A stretch of 64,000 nt of DNA from assembly GCA_027486845.1 (NCBI GenBank), contig JAIXOL010000028.1:124001-188000 (forward strand), written 5' to 3'. The translations under genes were made by a program, and so were the position numbers. The DNA is from Cytophagaceae bacterium (GTDB lineage: Bacteria; Bacteroidota; Bacteroidia; Cytophagales; Spirosomataceae). A model generated the notes under the pieces. It saw only the letters and a list, made by a program, of their open reading frames with translations. It had not been told where the DNA came from and made no database searches. Of this stretch, positions 43,654-52,990 are shown in pieces; within the stretch, counting starts at the first letter, position 1, and every line of letters starts with the position of its first letter.

Positions 43654-44718
43654 TTATTTCAATATCGGCTCTAAATCGGCACGATTATCTGATAACCATT
43701 GCGTAATATCTTTAACGATTTCTTCTACACCAATTTCTGGTTTCCAACCTGTTAGGGCGGTTACTTTCGAGTTATCGGTTACGTACAAACGAATATCCGC
43801 AGGGCGGTTTTCTTTGATTTTAGTAATCGGAATTGTTTTGCCAGTAACTTGTTGGCAAATTTCGGTCAATTCTTGCAAAGAAACACTCACATCAACACCT
43901 CCACCAGCGTTCAAAATCTCACCGTTTACTTTCTCAAAATTGTGTAATTGCCAATCAATTAAGCGGTAAAGGTCAGCCACATGTAGAATATCACGGGTTT
44001 GTTTACCTTCGCCACCATAGCCGATATAAGAGAGTTTTTGCTCAAAGAAGTGTTTGGCAATCCAAAGTACCATTACGCCTTGGTCAACTTTTCCCATTTG
44101 CCACGGGCCAGTAAGTACGCCACAACGGTTGATAACGGTCGGGAGGTTATAAAATTCGTTATATTCTTGAATGATTAATTCAGAAGCGAGTTTGGTTGTT
44201 CCGTAAAGTGAACGAACACCATCCAAAGGAAAATCTTCGGCAATTCCTTTAGCAGAAACTCCTTTAATAGCTTGATTATCAGTTAATTCAAAACGAGTTT
44301 CTTGCTCAATAAAATCGAGAGTTTCGATGGTTTTGATTGGATAAACTCGGCTCGTAGAAAGAAAAATGAACTTTGCGTTGCATTTTACGGCGTAATTTAA
44401 GCAATTAACTGTTCCGAAAAGGTTAGTATTAATCAAATAATCTGGTGTTCCACCATTGATTCCTGCCAAAACCGAAGGTTCGGCCGAAGCCTCAATTACG
44501 GTATCAACAATTGGGAGAGCATCGAAATCTTCTTTGCTACGAATATCGCCATGCACGAACGTGATTCCTGCTTTGCCCAATCGAGCAACGTTTAATTCTG
44601 AACCTTTGCGACGAAGGTTATCTAAACAATAAATGTCGTAAGATGGGTAATTTGCTTTCAACGAAAGAGCTAAAGCCGAACCCACAAATCCCGCTCCGCC
44701 TGTGATGAGTATTTTCAT
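43654..44718 (-). CDS. NAD-dependent nucleotide-sugar epimerase (CDP-paratose 2-epimerase-like)
   Basis: This 354-residue extended SDR enzyme has the Rossmann loop TGGAGFVGSAL (6-16), the aspartate-rich GDIRSKEDFDAL region, the catalytic serine segment STSRVYPIKT and the catalytic YGTTK. The VYPI and RYGVLTGPWQ-type positions (RCGVLTGPWQMGKVDQGVM) match the CDP-tyvelose/paratose epimerase branch. Such enzymes feed deoxysugar or lipopolysaccharide pathways. There is no surrounding glycan cluster here, so the nucleotide sugar remains uncertain. Confidence 0.85.
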   Translation of the reverse strand: MKILITGGAGFVGSALALSLKANYPSYDIYCLDNLRRKGSELNVARLGKAGITFVHGDIRSKEDFDALPIVDTVIEASAEPSVLAGINGGTPDYLINTNLFGTVNCLNYAVKCNAKFIFLSTSRVYPIKTIETLDFIEQETRFELTDNQAIKGVSAKGIAEDFPLDGVRSLYGTTKLASELIIQEYNEFYNLPTVINRCGVLTGPWQMGKVDQGVMVLWIAKHFFEQKLSYIGYGGEGKQTRDILHVADLYRLIDWQLHNFEKVNGEILNAGGGVDVSVSLQELTEICQQVTGKTIPITKIKENRPADIRLYVTDNSKVTALTGWKPEIGVEEIVKDITQWLSDNRADLEPILK

Positions 44719-44768
44719 AAACTATTGTTTTCTTGAAAGGAGAAATTTTATTTTTAAATTATATTTTA

Positions 44769-46829
44769 TCAATGCCCCGCAATAGTATTTCCATTTCCTG
44801 ACCATGGAATACGTTTTAGATGAATATTTTCGGTTGGACGAATCACTAAGGGTACTTTTTCAACTTTTACAGCACTACTATCAAGCCCAAACCATTTATC
44901 TTCTGAAGGTGTAAAACCTTTAATAAAGAAGTAGGCTTTCATAATAAGGTTTTCAAAAAAAGAAAGCTGGTTATCATAAGACAAGAATTTTTCGAGAACT
45001 ACAAATCTAAAATCACCAATAACGTTATGACGGTTTAATGACTCATAACGGCTACGAATATCAACTTCGCCATTTTTTACCATATCCTCCAAAACCCTTC
45101 TGAAGTAAAGATTTATCTTGTTTGGAACTCTGAAACCCAAACGAAAATTTACCTTATAGACATCATGGTCAGCTATTGACATCACTTTATACTCCATTGT
45201 GTAAGGGTCATCGACGGTATCAATATGAACAAACCAATAGACATCTGCACGTTTTGGGCGTTTTTGAAAAATAGAATAAATAATCTTATTTTCAATCTCT
45301 GAAGCACGACCTGCGTTGCTCAAAAATACCAAGTGAGTGGCGTATTTTGGTACAGTAATATCGGAACTTAATTCTTTCAGTGATTCGGTATATTTACTTA
45401 ATTTCTCATATTCGGTCAATCGTGCTTTAATTTTTGAAGCACTCAACCAAATATACATAATGCCAATCATAACGATTGCAATAAGCATCGAAACCCAACC
45501 TCCATGCATGAATTTTTGTAGATTGGCAATCAAGAAGCAACATTCGATGAAGAAGAAAAGACAGAAATAAATGACCACCCACGCAAATCTTGATTTTTTG
45601 GCGTAGAGGTAATAACTAAACAAGAAAGTGTTCATAAGCATTGTCAATACAATAGCTAAACCATAAGCGGCCTCCATTGCAGTCGAAACAAGTACTTTGT
45701 GTCCTTCTTTTATTGTCATTTCATCAGCTACTCGGCTGAAATAAGTGATTACACCAATACAGCCGATGTAGAGCATGATATTTACACTCGGAATATAAAT
45801 TTGTCCTTTTTGGTCAGAAGGGAAATTGATTTTTATTTTTGGCCAAAAGTTCAGACGAATGGCTTCTGAAATGAGTGTAAAAACCCCAGTAAGCATGGCT
45901 TGACTGGCAATCACGGTAGCCATTGCGGCAATTACGATACCGACAGGCAAAAACCATTGTGGCATAATATCATAAAACGGATTACGAGTGCCCAGTTTTT
46001 GACCGTTAAGACTCATTACATAAACACCTTGTCCGAAGTAATTGAGCAGTAAACAGACCTTTACAAGAATCCAACTGATACGAATATTGCCACGCCCAAC
46101 GTGACCCATATCAGAGTAAAGAGCCTCTGCACCAGTAGTACAAAGAAAAACCGAACCCAGCAAGAAGAATCCACCAGGATGGTGTGCCAATAATTGATAA
46201 GCATAATAAGGATTGAGTGCCTTAAAAACCGAAAAGTCTTGAAACACACTTATTGCACCGAAAGTGCCGAGCATTAAAAACCAAACAGTCATGATAGGCC
46301 CGAAAGCTTTTCCTACAGCATTTGTACCCAAAATCTGTACAAAGAATAAGCCCGAAATAATGGCAATTACAATCGGTACTACTTGAATATTGGGGTATAA
46401 AATCAATAAACCTTCTACCGCAGATGATACCGAAATTGGAGGCGTAATGATGCTATCCGCAATCATTGTACTACCGCCAATAATGGCAGGAATTGTAAGC
46501 CAGCGAGCGTGTCGCCTAACGAGGGTGTACAGAGCAAAAATTCCACCCTCACCACGGTTGTCTGCTCTTAAAATCAAAATTACATATTTGGCTGTTGTTT
46601 GTAGGGTGAGTGTCCAGAAAACACATGACAATGCTCCAAAAATAATTTCTTCACTAATAACTTCGTTTCCTGCAATCGCTTTCAAAACATAAAGTGGCGA
46701 AGTACCGATATCTCCAAAAACTATCCCCAATGCAATTAACAGTCCAGCAGCAGATACTTTGTCGAGATTATGGTGGTGATGGCCATTGCTGTGGTTACCA
46801 CTACCTTGCTCATTTCCAGTTAGACTCAC
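44769..46829 (-). CDS. kup: KUP/HAK family potassium uptake transporter
   Basis: This 686-residue transporter has the KUP signature near its N-terminus (LGIVFGDIGTSPLYVL), twelve predicted helices (to about residue 460) and a cytosolic C-terminal domain (about 480-686). It imports potassium together with protons. A histidine-rich stretch precedes the first helix (GNHSNGHHHHNL), which is unusual but probably only a flexible head. A strong -7 element lies upstream on the minus strand. The neighbouring epimerase follows about 50 bases downstream and may be read from the same transcript. Confidence 0.93.
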   Translation of the reverse strand: MSLTGNEQGSGNHSNGHHHHNLDKVSAAGLLIALGIVFGDIGTSPLYVLKAIAGNEVISEEIIFGALSCVFWTLTLQTTAKYVILILRADNRGEGGIFALYTLVRRHARWLTIPAIIGGSTMIADSIITPPISVSSAVEGLLILYPNIQVVPIVIAIISGLFFVQILGTNAVGKAFGPIMTVWFLMLGTFGAISVFQDFSVFKALNPYYAYQLLAHHPGGFFLLGSVFLCTTGAEALYSDMGHVGRGNIRISWILVKVCLLLNYFGQGVYVMSLNGQKLGTRNPFYDIMPQWFLPVGIVIAAMATVIASQAMLTGVFTLISEAIRLNFWPKIKINFPSDQKGQIYIPSVNIMLYIGCIGVITYFSRVADEMTIKEGHKVLVSTAMEAAYGLAIVLTMLMNTFLFSYYLYAKKSRFAWVVIYFCLFFFIECCFLIANLQKFMHGGWVSMLIAIVMIGIMYIWLSASKIKARLTEYEKLSKYTESLKELSSDITVPKYATHLVFLSNAGRASEIENKIIYSIFQKRPKRADVYWFVHIDTVDDPYTMEYKVMSIADHDVYKVNFRLGFRVPNKINLYFRRVLEDMVKNGEVDIRSRYESLNRHNVIGDFRFVVLEKFLSYDNQLSFFENLIMKAYFFIKGFTPSEDKWFGLDSSAVKVEKVPLVIRPTENIHLKRIPWSGNGNTIAGH

Positions 46830-46861
46830 TTCATTTTTTGATTATTTGTAAAAAAAGTTTG

Positions 46862-46890
46862 CAAATATAGAGTTTCAGAAGCAATTCAAA
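46862..46890 (-). promoter_or_regulatory. candidate kup promoter
   Basis: On the minus strand the sequence contains TATATTTG (46862-46869), an exact -7 match. A TTTG (46887-46890) lies 17 bases upstream of it, slightly closer than usual. Transcription would start about 25 bases before the kup ATG. Confidence 0.5.
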
Positions 46891-46954
46891 GAAATTTTAA
46901 ATGAAAATGTTTTTTATGTCATTTTGCTACCCAACTTTATAAGCTTATTTGCCG

Positions 46955-46962
46955 TATATTTG
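46955..46962 (+). promoter_or_regulatory. candidate -7 element for the enoyl-CoA hydratase gene
   Basis: TATATTTG, an exact -7 match, lies about 57 bases before the ATG. No TTG sits at the usual distance. Confidence 0.35.
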
Positions 46963-47018
46963 TGTGTATGTTTCTACAATTACAACATTCAACAAAAACA
47001 AATAATTGATAGTTAGCT

Positions 47019-47801
47019 ATGTATGAAAATATAGTCTTAGAAATAATTGATGGTGTTTCTACCATTACCCTCAATCGTCCACAAGTATATAATGCTCTTA
47101 GTACTGCCTTAATTAATGAAATCACGCAAGCTGTGGAAGTATCTTCCGATGATTCGTCAGTTAGAGTTATCGTTATTACGGGAGTGGGTGATAAAGCTTT
47201 TTGTTCGGGAGCTGACTTAAAAGCTGGTATGAACGAAGGTATGGCATCGTTGGGAGATTCGCTTCGCAAAAACTATAATCCGATGATTCGGGCTATTAGA
47301 AATGCCGAAAAGCCAATTATCTGCCGAATGAATGGTATAGCAGCAGGGGCTGGGATGTCGCTGGCCTTGGCTTGTGATTTGATTATTGCTAATAAAGACG
47401 CTTATATGAGCGAACTTTTTGTAGGAATTGGACTAATGCCCGATGCAGGTTCGATGTATTTTTTGCCTCGAATTGTAGGTATGCAAAAAGCGTTTGAATT
47501 ATGTAGTACCGGCCGAAAAGTCTATATGGAAGAAGCTTTAAATATTGGTTTAGTTACAAAAATTGTTCCTTACGAGGCTCTCGATGAAGCCATAAATGAA
47601 CTAACCGAATATTATAAAACAGCCGCAACAAAGTCAATTGGATTAATGAAAAAAGTTTTGAATCAGTCATATAATAGCACTGTTGATGATGTTTTAGAGC
47701 AAGAAGCAGAAAATCAAGATATTTTGGGTAAAACACACGATTTTGCCGAAGGTGTAATGGCTTTTTTACAAAAACGCAAAACTAATTTTAAAGGAAAATA
47801 A
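47019..47801 (+). CDS. enoyl-CoA hydratase/isomerase family protein (PaaG-like)
   Basis: This 260-residue crotonase-fold protein has the CoA-binding and oxyanion elements FCSGADLKAGMNEG and RMNGIAAGAGMSLALACD, and the segment MSELFVGIGLMPDAGSMYFL, whose aspartate matches the PaaG-type catalytic residue. The wording suits 2-(1,2-epoxy-1,2-dihydrophenyl)acetyl-CoA isomerase or a fatty-acid enoyl-CoA hydratase. No other phenylacetate genes are near, so the precise reaction is open. It is a single gene, divergent from kup. Confidence 0.85.
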   Translation: MYENIVLEIIDGVSTITLNRPQVYNALSTALINEITQAVEVSSDDSSVRVIVITGVGDKAFCSGADLKAGMNEGMASLGDSLRKNYNPMIRAIRNAEKPIICRMNGIAAGAGMSLALACDLIIANKDAYMSELFVGIGLMPDAGSMYFLPRIVGMQKAFELCSTGRKVYMEEALNIGLVTKIVPYEALDEAINELTEYYKTAATKSIGLMKKVLNQSYNSTVDDVLEQEAENQDILGKTHDFAEGVMAFLQKRKTNFKGK

Positions 47802-47871
47802 GGTAAAAGCAACTTATCTTTTTAAACCTTCGTCCTATAGTTATATCTATACAGAAACCTATTTTTTTAAT

Positions 47872-50800
47872 ATGAGTATAACCATACGTCTTATTTTTAC
47901 AATTTTTACTCTATTAACTTTTGTTGCAAAAGCTCAGGTGCCTAGCGGATTTGTTGACCAATCTCATTCTAATAATTGGCAAAACCCCACAGGTCTAACA
48001 TTTGATTCTAGTGGCAAAATGTATGTTTGGGAAAAAGATGGAAAAGTATATGTAGTTGATGGTAGTGTGAAGACACTCTTTTTGGATATTTCGGAAGAGG
48101 TAGCTACCTATGGCGATTATGGTATTTTAGGTTTTGCCTTAGACCCTAATTTTATAAATAATGGGCATGTTTATTTATTCTATGTTGTTGATAGGCATTA
48201 CTTGCTAAACTATGGTACTGAAGGCTATGACTCCTCTAATCCAATCGTTAAAGGAGCAACTATAGCTCGTGTAACAAGATATACAACTCCTACACCTCAA
48301 ACTCCAACTACTGTTGATTATAATTCAAGATTAGTGCTTTTGGGAGAGACTAAATCGACTGGAATTCCAATTACAGGTACGAATCATGCTGGTGGAGGTA
48401 TGGCTTTTGGAAATGACGGATCATTATTTATTGGTACTGGTGATGGTGGACTTGGTGGTGAAGAAGAAAATTATGAGGTACAAGCGTTTGAGGATGGAAT
48501 TATTTCTGAAGCTGAAAACGTAGAAGATAGAGTTTATCGCTGTCAGATTATAAATTCGCTTAATGGAAAGATTCTTAGAATAGACCCAAACAATGGAAAT
48601 GGCGTAGGAGGGAATCCATTTTATGATTCAGATTCACCTCGCTCAGCACAATCTCGTGTTTGGGCATTAGGTTTCAGAAATCCTTTTAGGCTTTCAGTAA
48701 GACCCAATTCTGGTTCGCCAGGAGTCGTATATATCGGGGAAGTAGGTTGGAATAATCGAGAAGAATTGAATATTATAAATCAAGGAGGTCAGAATTTTGG
48801 CTGGCCAATTTATGAGGGTAATGATAGACCTACTTGGTGGGATAATCCAGCCTATATACCTGCAACTTACAAAAAACCAACCGTTGAATGGATACACGAA
48901 AACGGCTTTCAAGAAGATATTTCAGCCCGAGTAATCATTAATGACATGGCTCATTCGATTGGTTCAGAAGAATTTCCAGGAAGTAACTTTACTGGTACAT
49001 GTTCTATCGGAGGCGTTTGGTACACTGGTACGGCTTTTCCAGAAGAATACCGCAATACCTATATATTTGCCGACTTCACTCCGGGTTGGATTAAGAGTTT
49101 TTCGTTTGATAATAACCAAAATCCTACATCATTTAGAGATTTGAACACAAATGCTCTTGGAGCAGTAACTTTGGCTTATAACCCATACGATCAAGCTATT
49201 TATTACGTAAAATTAGGTTTTAACGAAGGCGATCCACAAGAAATTCGTAGAATTTACTACGCCTTAGGCACTAATGTTGCTCCAAAGGCTAAATTTACTA
49301 CAAGTATTAAAAATGGAACATCACCTTTAAATGTCACTTTTGATGCCTCGGCCTCAACCGACCCTGAAAATACGGGTACGCTTACATACTCGTGGGATTT
49401 TGGTGACGGACAAACTGCTGATGGCCTAAACCCTTCGCATACTTTTGATAATGGCTCTTCAAATCCGCAGGCTTTTAAGGTTTTACTAACTGTTACTGAC
49501 GAAGGTGGACTAACAGATAAAGACTCAACCATTATTTCGCTCAATAATACACCGCCAGTCATAATCTCTACAAGTGTTGATGCTATTAATTTTTTCAGTA
49601 ATAACGGTACTGATATTATTGCTCTTTCGGCAGAAGTGTCTGACAATGAAGAAGCTAATAGTCAACTTACGTATCGTTGGACTGTAAGAATGCATCATGA
49701 CGACCACTCTCACCCAGCACTCAATGTAACAAGTCCTACTTCGCAGGTGAATTTTGAGATGCTACCCTGCGATGGTCATTTGTATTTTTATAGAGTTACT
49801 TTAAGAGTAACCGATTCGTATGGATTATCAACCACATCTACTAAGGATATTTATCCAAATTGTGGAATAACTGATACAACGCCTCCAGACGAACCCCTCA
49901 TTAAATTGCACAATATTACTAATAATAGTTTCAATTTATCGTGGAATAGTGTGGTTGATAATATAGGTATTAAATCTTATGAGGTATTTATTAATGGAGT
50001 ATCAAAAGCTATTGTAAATGCCCAAACACTTTCTTATCAATATACATCCACGGAAAGTATAGCCAATCAATCATTTGAATGCTTTGTCAAAGCTATTGAT
50101 TTGAGCGATAACGCTACATCAAGCTCAAAGATTAGTTTTATTGCCAATCCTAATTCTGAAGTAAATTCTCAGGTTTATGTTTCTGATTTAACGGCTGTGT
50201 CGAGTTCTAATGGTCTTGGGCCACTTGAAATCGACAAAAGTAATGGTGGCGATGGTGCGGGCGATGGTAGTGCCCTAATACTCAATGGCATAACTTATGC
50301 AAAAGGACTTGGGACACATGCTAATTCGGAAGTAATTTTTAATCTGACCCCCAATCAATACAATACGTTTAGGGCAAAAATTGGTATTGATGATGAGATT
50401 TCGGATGGAAACTGTGGAAGTGTTATTTTTAAAATTTATAAGGATGACAATTTGGCCTATACAAGTTCAACCTTGTATCCGTCGTCAGCAACAGTAGGTG
50501 TAAACCTTGATATAAGTAATACAACTCAACTCAAATTAATTACTGATATATCTGGAGATAATGCTAATTGCGACCATGGAGATTGGGCTGATGCTAAACT
50601 TTTGGTAGAAAGCATACCGCCAACTACGCCATCTAAATTAACTGGGCTTGCCACAATTGATAATTATTATCAATTATCGTGGAATCCATCAACCGATGAT
50701 CTTACAACTAATATTATTTATGAAATAATTGTAAATGGAGCAATTATAGGTAGTACTGAAAATCTTAATTATACGCTACCGACCTTAACAGCTGGTACGT

Positions 50801-51087
50801 ATGTAGTTTCTGTACAAGCTAAAGACGAAGCAAATAATAGAGCAGTGAGTAAATCCTTGGTTTTAACGTTTACTCCTTGTGTATCGACTTTGAATCTTAC
50901 GACATCCAATAATTATATCAATACCAGTGCTACATTGAAAGCCGCTGATTCGATTAATGCTGCTAATGTAATATCAGGCGAATCAAAAATTAATTATCAG
51001 GCAACTAATAAAATTGAATTTTTGCCAGGTTTTAGTGTTAGTGCAGGAAGTGTTTTCAAAGCAACCATTCAAGGGTGTGATAATTAA
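47872..51087 (+). CDS. secreted PQQ-type sugar dehydrogenase-like protein with PKD, FN3, NPCBM and C-terminal stack domains
   Basis: This 1071-residue exported protein has a signal peptide (to about residue 21) and a glucose/sorbosone dehydrogenase-type six-bladed propeller (about 25-455; GTNHAGGGMAFGNDGSLFIG, RVWALGFRNPFRLS, GEVGWNNREELN). A PKD domain follows (about 465-555; YSWDFGDGQ), then a second Ig-like domain and a fibronectin-like domain (about 672-755). Next come an NPCBM-like galactose-binding domain (about 762-920; GLGTHANSEVIFNL), another FN3-like domain and a C-terminal 3-coathanger-type stack (about 1006-1071). It is probably cell-surface or extracellular. I see no standard type IX sorting domain; the final stack may replace it. 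Confidence 0.85.
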   Translation: MSITIRLIFTIFTLLTFVAKAQVPSGFVDQSHSNNWQNPTGLTFDSSGKMYVWEKDGKVYVVDGSVKTLFLDISEEVATYGDYGILGFALDPNFINNGHVYLFYVVDRHYLLNYGTEGYDSSNPIVKGATIARVTRYTTPTPQTPTTVDYNSRLVLLGETKSTGIPITGTNHAGGGMAFGNDGSLFIGTGDGGLGGEEENYEVQAFEDGIISEAENVEDRVYRCQIINSLNGKILRIDPNNGNGVGGNPFYDSDSPRSAQSRVWALGFRNPFRLSVRPNSGSPGVVYIGEVGWNNREELNIINQGGQNFGWPIYEGNDRPTWWDNPAYIPATYKKPTVEWIHENGFQEDISARVIINDMAHSIGSEEFPGSNFTGTCSIGGVWYTGTAFPEEYRNTYIFADFTPGWIKSFSFDNNQNPTSFRDLNTNALGAVTLAYNPYDQAIYYVKLGFNEGDPQEIRRIYYALGTNVAPKAKFTTSIKNGTSPLNVTFDASASTDPENTGTLTYSWDFGDGQTADGLNPSHTFDNGSSNPQAFKVLLTVTDEGGLTDKDSTIISLNNTPPVIISTSVDAINFFSNNGTDIIALSAEVSDNEEANSQLTYRWTVRMHHDDHSHPALNVTSPTSQVNFEMLPCDGHLYFYRVTLRVTDSYGLSTTSTKDIYPNCGITDTTPPDEPLIKLHNITNNSFNLSWNSVVDNIGIKSYEVFINGVSKAIVNAQTLSYQYTSTESIANQSFECFVKAIDLSDNATSSSKISFIANPNSEVNSQVYVSDLTAVSSSNGLGPLEIDKSNGGDGAGDGSALILNGITYAKGLGTHANSEVIFNLTPNQYNTFRAKIGIDDEISDGNCGSVIFKIYKDDNLAYTSSTLYPSSATVGVNLDISNTTQLKLITDISGDNANCDHGDWADAKLLVESIPPTTPSKLTGLATIDNYYQLSWNPSTDDLTTNIIYEIIVNGAIIGSTENLNYTLPTLTAGTYVVSVQAKDEANNRAVSKSLVLTFTPCVSTLNLTTSNNYINTSATLKAADSINAANVISGESKINYQATNKIEFLPGFSVSAGSVFKATIQGCDN

Positions 51088-51221
51088 TACTTTTTCTATT
51101 TATTTTCGAATAGAACAACAAAATTATACACTAATAATAAAAAACTTTTGTTGAGGCAGATACTTTTGACTTTAGGTTATTAAAAACGACATTCGAGATT
51201 ATTCCAAAAAGGTGTTTTTGT

Positions 51222-51695
51222 TTATCCACGAACCAAGCCTTTTTCTCGCAAAAAATTATTGGTCATTACTTCTTCTTCAGGGTTTAATACTACTTGTTTT
51301 AGTACTTCACAGATAAAAAGTTCATGGTCGCCAGCATCGGTTGAATTTAAAACTTTGCATTGAATATAGCCAATTGCCTCAGTTAAAAATGGACAACCTC
51401 GATTGTCGGATTCAAATTTTAGGTTTTTAAATTTATTACTATCCTTTCCGCTTTTCCGCCCAAGTTTATTAATCAGACTTGTCTGCCCAGTATGGAGTAG
51501 GTTGATATTTAGTATTTTAGATGCTCTAACCAGTTCGATTGTATAATCAACTTTGTATAGTGCTACACATACCATTTTTCCACCCATAGCAGCTTGCATA
51601 ACCCACGTTGCAATATTCGCATTAGAGTTTCCTTCATGAATGGTTGTAATGGAGTGGACGTCGTAATTTTTGTATTTCAATAAAGACTTTGGCAT
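51222..51695 (-). CDS. flavin reductase family protein
   Basis: This 157-residue protein matches the flavin reductase-like/FMN-binding split barrel: YDVHSITTIHEGNSNANIATWVMQ at the start (in parts), then VALYKVDYTIELVRASK, GRKSGKDSNKFKNLKF and a C-terminal DHELFICEVL. Members bind FMN and either reduce it with NAD(P)H for a partner monooxygenase or act as diflavin-type domains. The neighbouring oxyR hints at a redox link, but the two genes are divergent and this is only context. Confidence 0.85.
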   Translation of the reverse strand: MPKSLLKYKNYDVHSITTIHEGNSNANIATWVMQAAMGGKMVCVALYKVDYTIELVRASKILNINLLHTGQTSLINKLGRKSGKDSNKFKNLKFESDNRGCPFLTEAIGYIQCKVLNSTDAGDHELFICEVLKQVVLNPEEEVMTNNFLREKGLVRG

Positions 51696-52007
51696 GGTTA
51701 AAGAGTATATAATTTAATATAACAACTGTTTTAATGGTTAATTGTTACTCATTAAATAAAGAGTTTATAAATGAAATTTAAGTAGTTGAATAATTTTTAC
51801 AATCCTTGATTTGTATTTATTCAATAAAAAATTTAATATTACAACGAAATTATTCAACCCTAAACCTAAAAAGATTTTATTACCTACCCTAAACCGTAAC
51901 AGTATGCACCTAGTCGAAATTCGGCTAGGTGTTTTTTGTTATTTTATCTTACGAATTTTCATCTTCGATTCAGTCAAAATAACGTGTTAAATGAAATTTA
52001 TGTTTCT
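51696..52007. other. intergenic region between flavin reductase and oxyR
   Basis: It contains two ACCCTAAACC words (about 51867-51876 and 51887-51896) and a terminator-like hairpin at 51907-51931 that belongs to no recognised gene. A short transcript ending there is possible. Confidence 0.4.
51907..51937 (+). terminator. orphan terminator upstream of oxyR
   Basis: CACCTAG (51907-51913) pairs with CTAGGTG (51925-51931), with CGAA/TTCG inside, followed by TTTTTTG. No protein gene ends nearby on the plus strand. Confidence 0.65.
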
Positions 52008-52015
52008 TACATTTG
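52008..52015 (+). promoter_or_regulatory. candidate -7 element for oxyR
   Basis: TACATTTG matches TAnnTTTG 28 bases before the ATG. The -33 box is unclear. Confidence 0.35.
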
Positions 52016-52042
52016 TATAGGTAAAATCTAATTTAAGTAACA

Positions 52043-52981
52043 ATGAATCTCCAACAATTAGAATACATAGTAGCAGTTGATAAACACCGCCATTTTCAGA
52101 GAGCGGCCGATGAATGTTGCGTTACGCAAGCAACACTGAGTATGATGATAAAAAAACTCGAAGAAGAATTGGAGGTGATTCTCTTTGATAGAAGCAAACA
52201 ACCCGTTGTTCCGACCGAAACGGGTAAGGGCATTATTACGCAAGCAAAAGTTATTTTGAAGGAAACGTCTTATCTAAGACAACTCGCCAATGATACCAAA
52301 GCCGAAGTAAAAGGACAAATTAGAATCGGTATTATTCCGACACTTGCACCTTATCTTTTGCCGCTGTTTTTGTATAACTTACTAAAAAACAACCCGCAAC
52401 TAAAAGTCAAAATTAGCGAACTAAACACCAATCAGATTGTTGAGCAATTGGAAAAAGACCATCTTGATGTTGGTATTTTGGCAACACCTATCAATATTGA
52501 AGGCATGAAAGAATATCCTCTTTTTTACGAAAAACTGGTGGTTTTTGTATCGGATAAAGAAACTACGCTCAAGAAAAAGTTCATTTTGCCCGAAGAAATT
52601 GATGTAAATCGCCTTTGGTTGCTTGAAGAAGGTCATTGTCTTCGTTCGCAAATGATGAATTTGTGCGAATTACGTAAGAAAAATACCGATTTTAGTAATC
52701 TCGAATACGAAGCAGGAAGTATAGAATCGCTACTAAAAATCGTAGAAATGAATAATGGAATTACGGTTGTTCCAGAGTTGGCAGTGATTAATTTCAGCGA
52801 AAAGCGAAAATCACAGATACGAGAGTTTAAAGCCCCCGTACCTGTGCGTGAAATAAGTTTGGTTACATATCGTCATTTTGTAAAAACTAAACTGCTCGAA
52901 GTGCTTGCCGATGAAATAAAAACTGGCGTTGATGCTTTTCTTCCGCAACAAAATGAGAAGCAGTTTGTGGTGGAGATATGA
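52043..52981 (+). CDS. oxyR: hydrogen peroxide-sensing regulator OxyR
   Basis: This 312-residue LysR-type regulator has an N-terminal helix-turn-helix (about 1-60) and a substrate-binding-like domain. The segment EEGHCLRSQMMNLCEL places cysteines at residues 199 and 208, exactly the pair that forms the redox disulfide in Escherichia coli OxyR. It should therefore sense peroxide and activate catalase or peroxidase genes, none of which is in the window. It is divergent from a flavin reductase gene. Identification as OxyR rather than a general LysR protein rests on the cysteine pair. Confidence 0.93.
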   Translation: MNLQQLEYIVAVDKHRHFQRAADECCVTQATLSMMIKKLEEELEVILFDRSKQPVVPTETGKGIITQAKVILKETSYLRQLANDTKAEVKGQIRIGIIPTLAPYLLPLFLYNLLKNNPQLKVKISELNTNQIVEQLEKDHLDVGILATPINIEGMKEYPLFYEKLVVFVSDKETTLKKKFILPEEIDVNRLWLLEEGHCLRSQMMNLCELRKKNTDFSNLEYEAGSIESLLKIVEMNNGITVVPELAVINFSEKRKSQIREFKAPVPVREISLVTYRHFVKTKLLEVLADEIKTGVDAFLPQQNEKQFVVEI

Positions 52982-52990
52982 GTTTCAATT

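Noticed and set aside
43541-43969. 142-codon plus-strand frame
   Set aside because: It lies across a terminator hairpin and antisense to the 3' end of the nucleotide-sugar epimerase; no recognisable protein.
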